Assembly: GCA_031253755.1 (NCBI GenBank)
Contig: JAIRVT010000040.1
Span: 1-55,559, forward strand
Reading direction: 5' to 3'
Origin: Enterobacteriaceae bacterium
GTDB taxonomy: Bacteria; Pseudomonadota; Gammaproteobacteria; Enterobacterales; Enterobacteriaceae
Length of the DNA: 55,559 bases
The notes beneath the pieces are model-generated. The model was not told the origin of the DNA. It did not search any database and was given only the letters and a program-made list of their open reading frames with translations. The stretch's first letter is position 1. Each line of letters starts with the position of its first letter. The position numbers and the translations under genes were made by a program. Of this stretch, positions 48,963 through 55,559 are shown piece after piece.

Positions 48963-48992
48963 AAAGCGCTGGATAAAAACCAGCGTTTTTTC
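48963..48992 (+). terminator. Terminator after the 381-aa gene
   Basis: CGCTGG (48967-48972) pairs with CCAGCG (48980-48985), flanked by AAAG upstream and a run of six T downstream; its tail reaches the stop of the convergent exonuclease gene. Confidence 0.85.
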
Positions 48993-49632
48993 AGTTGTCA
49001 GCCGTAACATTATTTTTTGTTGAATTCGCAATGGCGCGAACCACCGCGGCAGTTGTCTGGCAATCCACCGCTGCCGAATGTGCCTTTCCCTTTACCGACA
49101 CACCCGCGGCACGCGCTGCATTGGCGAGTGAGATAGTGCCATAGCGGTTTGTCGCACCATAAAACCGGGCAGCTAATGCCATTGCACAATGAGACTGCAC
49201 TTTATTCAACCAGCGTGTATCCATTGCAAATGCCTTTGCGGTCTGGGCTAATATTCGCAGGTCAAATTCAGCATTAAAAATAATCAGCGGTCGGCTGAGC
49301 AGGCGCGGGATCAGTTCATCAGCAATGTGTGGCCATTGGGGTTCATTGCGCAACTCACTCAGCGAGATACCGTGGACATCTTGTGCTGCGGCTTCGATCA
49401 AGACAGATGGGCGTAAACGATGCTGAAAAATCACGTTCCCATCTATATCTGTCACCGCAATCTCAACGACCTGAGCATACTTACCTAACCCAGTGGTTTC
49501 AGTATCCAGAACATAGACATCCTCCGTGGCCCATTGCTGAGCCAGTGCAACTGGGTTTTCCTGGAGCATTTTCTTTTCCTGAATAATCTTCAAAATCGTC
49601 TCTTTATCAGGGAACTGTCTTTCATCGATCAT
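48991..49632 (-). CDS. DEDDh-family 3'-5' exonuclease (DnaQ-like)
   Basis: The 213-residue protein has the exonuclease residues Asp43 and Glu45 in VLDTETTG, Asp124 in FNAEFDLRIL, and His185/Asp190 in AHSAAVDCQTT. It lacks additional domains, so it is a stand-alone DnaQ-like nuclease acting on single-stranded DNA or RNA ends, not the polymerase III epsilon subunit itself. The N-terminal 35 residues form a basic helix. It is convergent with the 381-aa gene. Confidence 0.85.
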   Translation of the reverse strand: MIDERQFPDKETILKIIQEKKMLQENPVALAQQWATEDVYVLDTETTGLGKYAQVVEIAVTDIDGNVIFQHRLRPSVLIEAAAQDVHGISLSELRNEPQWPHIADELIPRLLSRPLIIFNAEFDLRILAQTAKAFAMDTRWLNKVQSHCAMALAARFYGATNRYGTISLANAARAAGVSVKGKAHSAAVDCQTTAAVVRAIANSTKNNVTADN

Positions 49633-49664
49633 GGTTATTATCCTTGTTTGATTGTCGTGTTAAT

Positions 49665-49979
49665 TCAAATAGGATCTCTAAGCACCAAACCAAATAAAGG
49701 ATTTTTAATGACTGGGAGAGCAACCATATTAAGTGCATCTGACTCTGGTAAATTCTTGATATCCAATAATGCAGTGAATCGTATCATCGATATATAAGCA
49801 TTGTTGATATCGTCAACATAGTTAACCACGTCATATTCATTTGTTTTATCTTCTGCCACAAATCGACGATTAACCGTATTAAACAGCACATAACCGACCA
49901 CATTAGGATCTTTTTCAAGTAATCCTAATTTATCGAATTCTTCTTTCATGGTTTGTATTATTTTATTTTGCTTTTTCAT
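49665..49979 (-). CDS. Small hypothetical protein, 104 aa
   Basis: A short soluble protein (KKQNKIIQTMKEEFDKLGL... ending NPLFGLVLRDPI) starting at ATG 49979, with AGGAAATT upstream. The composition is ordinary and without membrane segments. No family was recognised. It could be a small antitoxin- or immunity-like protein, but nothing in the sequence shows this. It is 32 bp upstream of the exonuclease gene in the same direction, so the two may be co-transcribed. Confidence 0.55.
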   Translation of the reverse strand: MKKQNKIIQTMKEEFDKLGLLEKDPNVVGYVLFNTVNRRFVAEDKTNEYDVVNYVDDINNAYISMIRFTALLDIKNLPESDALNMVALPVIKNPLFGLVLRDPI

Positions 49980-50432
49980 CGTAATTTCCTGTTGTTGGAG
50001 ATACCAAAAAACACAGCTAATTTACCATAAAAGTGGTCGCTACTGTGTGAAAAAAACCGCGCAGAAGCAATATCAAACCCATGCCGTTAACGCCTTTTTC
50101 TTACCTATGCTGGGAAGCCGCAACCACACAGTATAATTGGGGTTATTTAGATAATTGGGAAGATATCGATATTCGAACTTTCTGGCTGTTTATGCTTTGG
50201 CGCCTACAATGCCATAGTTCTGTTGATCAATTGAGTGAGGAAGTCGCTCAACAATCTGATTGAATCTCGCTTTATAGGGCGTTTTTTACAGTTCTGGGGA
50301 TTTGTAACGATTGAGTCAAGATGGACTCCTATTGATGAAAATTCATCACCCAGAAAAGCTGACATCCTGCCACTGCTGACACAGACTTTCCGGTTTGCGG
50401 TTTAATGGGCTAGCGCGGTATAGGATTTAAAC
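49980..50432. other. Decayed DNA without an intact gene
   Basis: About 450 bp with short plus-strand frames (for example 50081-50263, CWEAATTQYNWGYLDNWEDI; and around 50265-50405, ending ADILPLLTQTFRFAV) that lack starts, ribosome sites and recognisable families. The protein-like composition suggests fragments of former genes. Confidence 0.4.
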
Positions 50433-50460
50433 CCCAAAACCTGAATAGTAGGGTTTTGGG
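50433..50460 (-). terminator. Hairpin downstream of the 96-aa gene
   Basis: CCCAAAACC (50433-50441) pairs with GGTTTTGGG (50452-50460), a 9-bp stem with a 10-nt loop. On the minus strand a short GTTTAAA tail follows, so it probably ends the gene that stops at 50490. Confidence 0.55.
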
Positions 50461-50489
50461 ATTGTACTTTCGTTATCAACGCGTCTTTA

Positions 50490-50780
50490 TCAACGATAGT
50501 ACTGATGTTTTCTTCTGGAGTTGTGCTTCCAGCTTTTTGCTACATCATAAACACCTGATGAATAATCATCCCACGGATCTGCTAATTGCTTTCCACGCGC
50601 AGCTCTCATTTTTAGGTGATATTCTTTGTATTCAATATGATGTAAGCAGTAATAACTTTTTTCCTGCCGGGTACTGAAATGCTTAAATGTTCCGCTTCTG
50701 AGCAATGGATAATAAACCCAATCACGATAACGGCCTGAGGACACTTTAGAATATCTGTACTGCTTTTTCAGTTTTTTCAT
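50490..50780 (-). CDS. Small basic hypothetical protein, 96 aa
   Basis: A 96-residue protein very rich in Lys, Arg, Tyr and His (MKKLKKQYRYSKVSSGRYRD; ENDs WKHNSRRKHQYYR), starting at ATG 50780 with AGGAAG six bases upstream. A nucleic-acid-binding role is possible from charge alone. No family was recognised. It is divergent from vsr. Confidence 0.5.
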   Translation of the reverse strand: MKKLKKQYRYSKVSSGRYRDWVYYPLLRSGTFKHFSTRQEKSYYCLHHIEYKEYHLKMRAARGKQLADPWDDYSSGVYDVAKSWKHNSRRKHQYYR

Positions 50781-51004
50781 ATCACTTCCTAGGTTGATTT
50801 ATGTTACCTAGAAGTGATCTTTTGAGTAGTAGTTCATGGTGGTGATTCCAAATGAATGTAATGAGTGCGTCTATTTGCTGGTTTCAACGCCGCCTTATTG
50901 TTTGTTTATAACTATTTGATATTAATTGATTAATTAATTATCCACTCATTCCTGTTGATCATTTTTACACCACTGTTAATATAGTTTCAGTTGTTATTTA
51001 TTAA

Positions 51005-51487
51005 ATGGTAATAATATTGGATATTCACGATAAAGAAACCCGTTCTAAAATTATGAAAGCTATCAAAAGTCGGGATACCAAACCCGAGTTGATAGTAAGG
51101 AAACTTTTGTACCAAAACGGCTTCAGATTCAGAATATATCCCGGAGAATTACCCGGCAAACCTGATATATGGATGATTAAATGGAATGCTGTAATATTCA
51201 TTAATGGTTGTTTCTGGCATATGCATGAATGTGAAAAATTTCATCTGCCGGATTCAAGACAGGAATTCTGGCAAAATAAGCTGAATTCAAACAGAATACG
51301 TGATCAAATAAAAATTGAAGAACTCAAAACCTACGGTATACGAATACTGACTATTTGGGAATGTGCTCTCATTGGAAAGGGGAAACTTAACGATACCATT
51401 TTACTGACCCTTTTCAAAACGTGGTTACTCAGTGGTAAGGCTGAAGCTGAGATCGATTCCGGAGGACTAACTATCAATCAGCGATAA
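51005..51487 (+). CDS. vsr: Very short patch repair endonuclease Vsr
   Basis: Vsr nicks DNA 5' of T:G mismatches that arise when 5-methylcytosine deaminates, and so accompanies C5 methyltransferases. The 160-residue protein has the family start HDKETRSKIMKAIKSRDTKPE, PGKPDIWM with the catalytic Asp, VIFINGCFWHMHEC with the zinc and catalytic residues, and WECALIGK. It is 623 bp upstream of and co-directional with the methyltransferase. The gene is AT-rich, in contrast to the core genome, suggesting transfer with the restriction system. Confidence 0.93.
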   Translation: MVIILDIHDKETRSKIMKAIKSRDTKPELIVRKLLYQNGFRFRIYPGELPGKPDIWMIKWNAVIFINGCFWHMHECEKFHLPDSRQEFWQNKLNSNRIRDQIKIEELKTYGIRILTIWECALIGKGKLNDTILLTLFKTWLLSGKAEAEIDSGGLTINQR

Positions 51488-52110
51488 CTTTATAATTTTC
51501 TAACCTGGTTCATGTAGTACCCTACCATTAGGAATGGTGCAGGGTTATGTTTTTGGAGATAATAATAAAATATACACAGCTGATAAGTGTCCCGAAGAAA
51601 CTAATTGCAAATTTTTTATCCGTAACAAACTGATACATAAAAATTTTATGTTCATATGATTTGCCTAGTCTACTTAACTGAATATATAATATTTTTTTAT
51701 CAATACTTGAGTGATTCTTATTTATTTCACATTTCTTAAAATTTATTAATTTTTACATTATCATTTTCAATAGCTGAATTAACGCAAGAAATTAAATTTG
51801 CACACCATGCGTGTTAACCCATTTAATACTTTCCTTGGAATCATTTTAACCTTGATTCCAACTTAGCAGGCATAAGTCTAGGCGAAGTAGATTATTTTCT
51901 TCATTAACTGACCTTTCCATACTTTAAAATTTTCCACTTTAGCAATTGAGCCATGTCTATTTTCTGATTTCAATGTCATCTTATTATTTTCTTAGATCTA
52001 TTTACATTTCATTAAGTTACCGTAAAATACAAAAAAAAACAAAATAAAACTGGAACCTTCTTTCCATTTAAGTTAAACTTAAGCTATGTAATTTATATTG
52101 GACTATTATT
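51488..52110. other. Very AT-rich spacer between vsr and the methyltransferase
   Basis: 623 bp with no gene. A hairpin at 51519-51545 (ACCCTACCATT / AATGG..AGGGT) followed by a short T-run may end vsr. The rest is extremely AT-rich and should include the methyltransferase promoter, but no control site or controller-protein gene is seen. Confidence 0.5.
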
Positions 52111-53424
52111 ATGATTAAGTTTATAGATCTTTTTGCTGGTATGGGTGGAACAAGAATAGGATTTGAACAAGCTTGTAACTCGTTAAACATAAAATCAAAA
52201 TGTGTTTTTACTTCTGAAATAAAATCATATGCAGTGGATTTATATAGGAACAATTTCAATAATGAAATTGTTCATGGTGATATAACCAAAATTAATGAAA
52301 ATGACATACCTGATTTCGATTTTCTTTTGGGCGGTTTTCCGTGCCAAGCATTTTCTTCTGCTGGAAAAAGAAATGGCTTTAATGATACAAGAGGAACTCT
52401 TTTTTTCGAAATAGCCAGAATACTAAAAAACAAAAAACCGAAAGGTTTTCTTTTGGAAAATGTAGAAGGTCTTGTTTCACATGATAAAAAAAACAAATCA
52501 GATACAATTGGAAATACGTTAACAACTATATTAAATACACTATCTGAACTTGGTTATTATGTTAATTGGAAAGTGTTAAATTCTAGTGATTTTGGTGTAC
52601 CCCAGAAAAGAAAAAGAATTTACATTTGTGGGAGTCTGAACGAAAAACCAAAATTAGATAGTTTTAATACGATAAAAAGGACATTGAAAGATATTTTAGA
52701 ATCTGGAATAAATTGCCCAGAAACAAAATTCAGAAAAAAATTATTAGAATTATATACACCAAAAGAACTTTATGGTAAGGCCATAAAAGATAAAAGAGGT
52801 GGTGAAAATAACATTCACAGTTGGGATTTAGAACTGAAGGGAAAGCTGACTAAAACACAAAAAAAATTAATGAGTGAGCTTTTAAAAGAAAGAAGAAGGA
52901 AAAAATGGGCCGAAGAAATAGGTATCACCTGGATGGATGGAATGCCACTAACACTTCAACAAATTTATAGTTTTTTCAATCAAATACCGATTAAAGATTT
53001 AGAATATTTATTAAAAGATTTGGTTGAAAAAGACTACCTAAAGTTTGAACATCCAAAAGAACAAATTTTCGATGAAAATGGTGTTTCTAGTAGAGAAATA
53101 GATAAAAAAAAACCTAAAGGATATAATATTGTTACAGGAAAACTTAGCTTTGAGCTAAACAAAATTTTAGATCCAAATGATGAAGTAAATACTATCGTTG
53201 CAACAGAAACAGCAAAAATAGGTATTATAGATAATACTGGTATTAGAACCCTGACTAATAGAGAATGTTTACGTTTATTTGGTTTCCCAGATGAATACAA
53301 TATAAATATTAATCAAAAAGAATTATATGATCTAATAGGGAATACTGTAGTAGTTCCAGTAATAAAGGAAGTTAGCATAAAAACTCTCGAAGCTAGCGTA
53401 GCAAAAAACTCTAAAGTTGCATGA
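52111..53424 (+). CDS. DNA cytosine-5 methyltransferase
   Basis: The 437-residue enzyme has the C5 methylase motifs in order: FIDLFAGMGGTRIGFEQA (I), GGFPCQAFS with nucleophile Cys78 (IV), FLLENVEGL (VI), QKRKRIYICG (VIII), a target-recognition region of about 200 residues, then RTLTNRECLRLFGFP (IX) and YDLIGNTVVVPVI (X). It protects host DNA from the neighbouring endonuclease. It is strongly AT-rich and lies with vsr in one direction, the endonuclease being convergent 280 bp away. Target GGNNCC is suggested only by the endonuclease family. Confidence 0.95.
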   Translation: MIKFIDLFAGMGGTRIGFEQACNSLNIKSKCVFTSEIKSYAVDLYRNNFNNEIVHGDITKINENDIPDFDFLLGGFPCQAFSSAGKRNGFNDTRGTLFFEIARILKNKKPKGFLLENVEGLVSHDKKNKSDTIGNTLTTILNTLSELGYYVNWKVLNSSDFGVPQKRKRIYICGSLNEKPKLDSFNTIKRTLKDILESGINCPETKFRKKLLELYTPKELYGKAIKDKRGGENNIHSWDLELKGKLTKTQKKLMSELLKERRRKKWAEEIGITWMDGMPLTLQQIYSFFNQIPIKDLEYLLKDLVEKDYLKFEHPKEQIFDENGVSSREIDKKKPKGYNIVTGKLSFELNKILDPNDEVNTIVATETAKIGIIDNTGIRTLTNRECLRLFGFPDEYNININQKELYDLIGNTVVVPVIKEVSIKTLEASVAKNSKVA

Positions 53425-53677
53425 ATATTAACTAATATAATATTCTGGGTATGATACGCACATTTTTATATCCGTCATTCCGCAGCTATATCTGTAATAT
53501 ACTGATTTTTTTAATTGTTCGTATAAATTTCATACAGTTATTAAATATTGATTAAAACAATAAATTACGAATACGGTGCGGAGTGCCGGGTGATTATTAT
53601 CATTCTATAAACACATGGTGAAAATATCATAACCTATAAACATATTTTATAAAATGTGCGAACTTATCAATATCCGC

Positions 53678-53709
53678 TAATAGTTAATAGTTAATAGTTA
53701 ATAGTTAAT
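53678..53709. repeat. 7-bp tandem repeat at the endonuclease 3' end
   Basis: TAATAGT is repeated four times plus TAAT, running into the endonuclease stop codon on the minus strand. The surrounding 280 bp between the two convergent genes have no gene. Confidence 0.8.
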
Positions 53710-54379
53710 CTTCACGTTCTGTAGAATTCCGGCTGACTGAGTAATAATAATTCTGTTCTTCAAGAGTAGTTGGTTGTTTTAAATAAAGTTTTTGAGTTTC
53801 ATATAAAGCGGATACAAAAGCCTCTTTATTAGGAAATACAGGATATTGAACATTATGAGAATCCCAAGTAGCAGGCCTAATATTATAGATAATACCACGT
53901 TTCATTTGTATTTTAAGAGGCCATTTTCCACTAGGACATGTGATTTCCCATATTTTTTTAAGCCAGATATTCTCTATGATAAGATCATAACCATTCAAAC
54001 GGTAACCAAAAATAAGATAATCTGAATCTAAACGCTCAGGATTTTTAGATAAAGACTCACAGTAGGACTGAAAATTAGCAATATCGAAATTGGCGGATGC
54101 AGTAATATCGAAAGTTTTAACTTCCAGCAAACCTTCACGATTAGAACCAACAAAATAGTCAGGGAAAGTCTGACTATTACCTGACAACTTCGGATTATAA
54201 ACAGCTAAACCTTCAGATGATGCCCAACGACCAAACCATTCTTCAATGAGACCACCTAAGCCATCTTTTCCAGAGACATCAAACTCAACTGATCCAAGGC
54301 GAAATTTTGTTCCACCAATCAAAGAAAATCTTTCTTTAAGTAAACGTTGATAAGCTTTAATGCTAACACAGTGATACAT
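53705..54379 (-). CDS. Type II restriction endonuclease, NgoBV/NlaIV-like
   Basis: The 224-residue protein has a PD-(D/E)xK nuclease core: Pro73-Asp74 in FPDYFVG and Glu86-x-Lys88 in GLLEVKTFD, followed by ANFDIANFQSYCESL and RLDSDYLIFGYRLNGYD. This pattern resembles the NgoBV family, which cuts GGNNCC (recalled; moderate certainty). ATG 54379 is chosen, with GAGG six bases upstream. It forms the restriction half of the system with the methyltransferase and vsr. Confidence 0.72.
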   Translation of the reverse strand: MYHCVSIKAYQRLLKERFSLIGGTKFRLGSVEFDVSGKDGLGGLIEEWFGRWASSEGLAVYNPKLSGNSQTFPDYFVGSNREGLLEVKTFDITASANFDIANFQSYCESLSKNPERLDSDYLIFGYRLNGYDLIIENIWLKKIWEITCPSGKWPLKIQMKRGIIYNIRPATWDSHNVQYPVFPNKEAFVSALYETQKLYLKQPTTLEEQNYYYSVSRNSTERED

Positions 54380-54490
54380 AAAAAACCTCATGAAAAAGAA
54401 AACAATATAGCATAAGACAAATAACTCTAAGTAAATTAATGAGTAGTTTTTTCCTATTCGTAGAATTTTTTATTCTTAACCAAAAATTAA

Positions 54491-54528
54491 AAATAAAAAA
54501 ATCCGGCCTACTTGCGCATGACCGGATT
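54491..54528 (-). terminator. Terminator of glmS
   Basis: AATCCGG (54500-54506) pairs with CCGGATT (54522-54528). On the minus strand it is followed by a long T-run and lies about 40 bp beyond the glmS stop. Confidence 0.85.
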
Positions 54529-54569
54529 AAGAAAAGATTTAGTTTTGATTTACGTAGGTACTACGCAAA

Positions 54570-55559
54570 TCATTCCACAGTAACAGACTTCGCCAAGTTC
54601 CTCGGCTGATCCACGTCGGTGCCTTTGATCAATGCAACGTGGTAAGAGAGCAGTTGCAGGGGCACGGTGTAGAAAATCGGGGCGATCAGTTCTTCTACGT
54701 GTGGCAGGGAGATGATCTTCATGTTCTCACTGTCGGTGAAACCAGCGTCCTGATCAGCGAAGACGTATAACTGGCCGCCACGGGCGCGGACTTCTTCGAT
54801 GTTGGATTTCAGTTTTTCCAACAGTTCGTTGTTTGGTGCGACGATGATAACCGGCATGTCCGCATCAATCAGCGCCAATGGACCGTGTTTCAGTTCACCG
54901 GCAGCGTAGGCTTCTGCGTGGATGTAGGAGATTTCTTTCAGTTTCAACGCACCTTCAACGGCAATCGGGTACTGATCGCCGCGTCCCAGAAACAGTGCGT
55001 GGTGTTTTTCAGAGAAGTCTTCTGCCAGTGCTTCGATCACTTTGTCTTTCGACAACATGCTTTCAATACGGCTTGGCAGGGCATGCAGTGCATTAACGAT
55101 ATCCTGCTCCAGTTTCGCATCCGCACCTTTCAGGCGTCCCATGTAACCCACCAGCATCAACAATACGGTGAGCTGAGTGGTGAAGGCTTTGGTGGAGGCG
55201 ACGCCGATTTCTGCACCGGCTTTGGTCATCAGGGCGAATTCAGATTCACGTACTAAAGATGAGCCAGCGACGTTACAGATGGTCAGGGAAGTCAGGTAGC
55301 CCAGTTCTTTCGATAAGCGCAGTGCTGCCAGTGTATCTGCCGTTTCACCGGATTGGGACAGGGTGATCAGCAGGCTGCCTTTGCGACGCGCCGGTTTGCG
55401 GTAACGAAATTCTGAGGCGATTTCCACATCACACGGGATACCTGCCAGTGATTCAAACCAATAACGTGAGACCATACCCGCGTTGAAGGAAGTTCCGCAG
55501 GCAACGATCTGGATGTGTTCCACCTGAGACAGCAATTCCGCCGCGTTAGCGCCCAGCTC
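54570..55559 (-). CDS. glmS: Glutamine-fructose-6-phosphate aminotransferase, C-terminal part
   Basis: GlmS makes glucosamine-6-phosphate, the first step to UDP-GlcNAc for peptidoglycan and LPS. About 329 residues of the C-terminal isomerase domains are in the window: the SIS motifs [15 protein letters not shown] and [40 protein letters not shown], and the C-terminal [11 protein letters not shown]. The frame stays open to the right edge, so the 5' end is outside. Its 3' end is the well-known attTn7 target region. Confidence 0.97.
   Translation of the reverse strand, partial: ELGANAAELLSQVEHIQIVACGTSFNAGMVSRYWFESLAGIPCDVEIASEFRYRKPARRKGSLLITLSQSGETADTLAALRLSKELGYLTSLTICNVAGSSLVRESEFALMTKAGAEIGVASTKAFTTQLTVLLMLVGYMGRLKGADAKLEQDIVNALHALPSRIESMLSKDKVIEALAEDFSEKHHALFLGRGDQYPIAVEGALKLKEISYIHAEAYAAGELKHGPLALIDADMPVIIVAPNNELLEKLKSNIEEVRARGGQLYVFADQDAGFTDSENMKIISLPHVEELIAPIFYTVPLQLLSYHVALIKGTDVDQPRNLAKSVTVE

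Noticed and set aside
53425-54570. Tn7 insertion at glmS
   Set aside because: The site is right but no Tn7 ends or tns genes are present; only the restriction island is seen.

Overview
The window is chromosomal DNA from a gammaproteobacterium of the order Enterobacterales. Gene order (mnmE-yidC-yidD-rnpA-rpmH reading away from dnaA-dnaN-recF-gyrB), E. coli-like YeaX/YeaW/DmlA/DmlR proteins, an ERIC element and a moderately AT-rich accessory genome fit an insect-associated Morganellaceae such as Xenorhabdus (Photorhabdus less likely). This placement is inferred from remembered family resemblance, not from a search.

Layout. 1-11.9 kb is accessory: an IS1 scar, a Fic protein, a FloR/CmlA-like drug exporter behind a leader-peptide/hairpin region, a second MFS exporter divergent from a SufR-like Fe-S regulator, an LTA-synthase-like membrane sulfatase, a PRiA4-ORF3 domain protein, fdhD, an acyltransferase-like protein and an SDR remnant. 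12.0-22.9 kb is the conserved core: mnmE, yidC, yidD, rnpA, rpmH, the dnaA control region with a consensus DnaA box, dnaA, dnaN, recF (with a repeat-built insertion) and gyrB.

22.97-31.6 kb is a self-contained small-molecule locus bounded by two direct ~97-bp repeats: a LuxR-type regulator, an ATP-grasp ligase, a small membrane protein, a NodU/CmcH-type carbamoyltransferase, a DDAH/amidinotransferase-fold enzyme, an argininosuccinate-synthase-like protein whose ATP-binding loop is rewritten, an SbnA/cysteine-synthase-like PLP enzyme and a LysE-type exporter. There is no NRPS or PKS. I read it as a pathway for an exported ureido-, guanidino- or carbamoyl-bearing amino acid or dipeptide. It is the best candidate here for an undescribed system.

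31.8-35.0 kb holds an orphan Hcp and, convergent to it, a hydrophobic putative toxin followed by four tandem paralogous small membrane proteins (probable immunity array). asd follows, then an IS200/IS605 element (tnpA/tnpB with a likely omega-RNA end), a Baeyer-Villiger-type monooxygenase and a second LysE exporter. 41-47 kb is the complete yeaXWV-dmlA/dmlR set: carnitine uptake, carnitine cleavage to trimethylamine and malic semialdehyde, and D-malate oxidation. 47-50.8 kb has small or unknown genes, a DEDDh exonuclease and decayed DNA. 51.0-54.4 kb is a very AT-rich type II restriction-modification island (vsr, C5 methyltransferase, NgoBV-like endonuclease) inserted next to the 3' end of glmS, which runs off the right edge.

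A recurring oddity is short tandem duplication with a 15-bp period (five codons) in the exporter, recF, yidC and one intergenic site.
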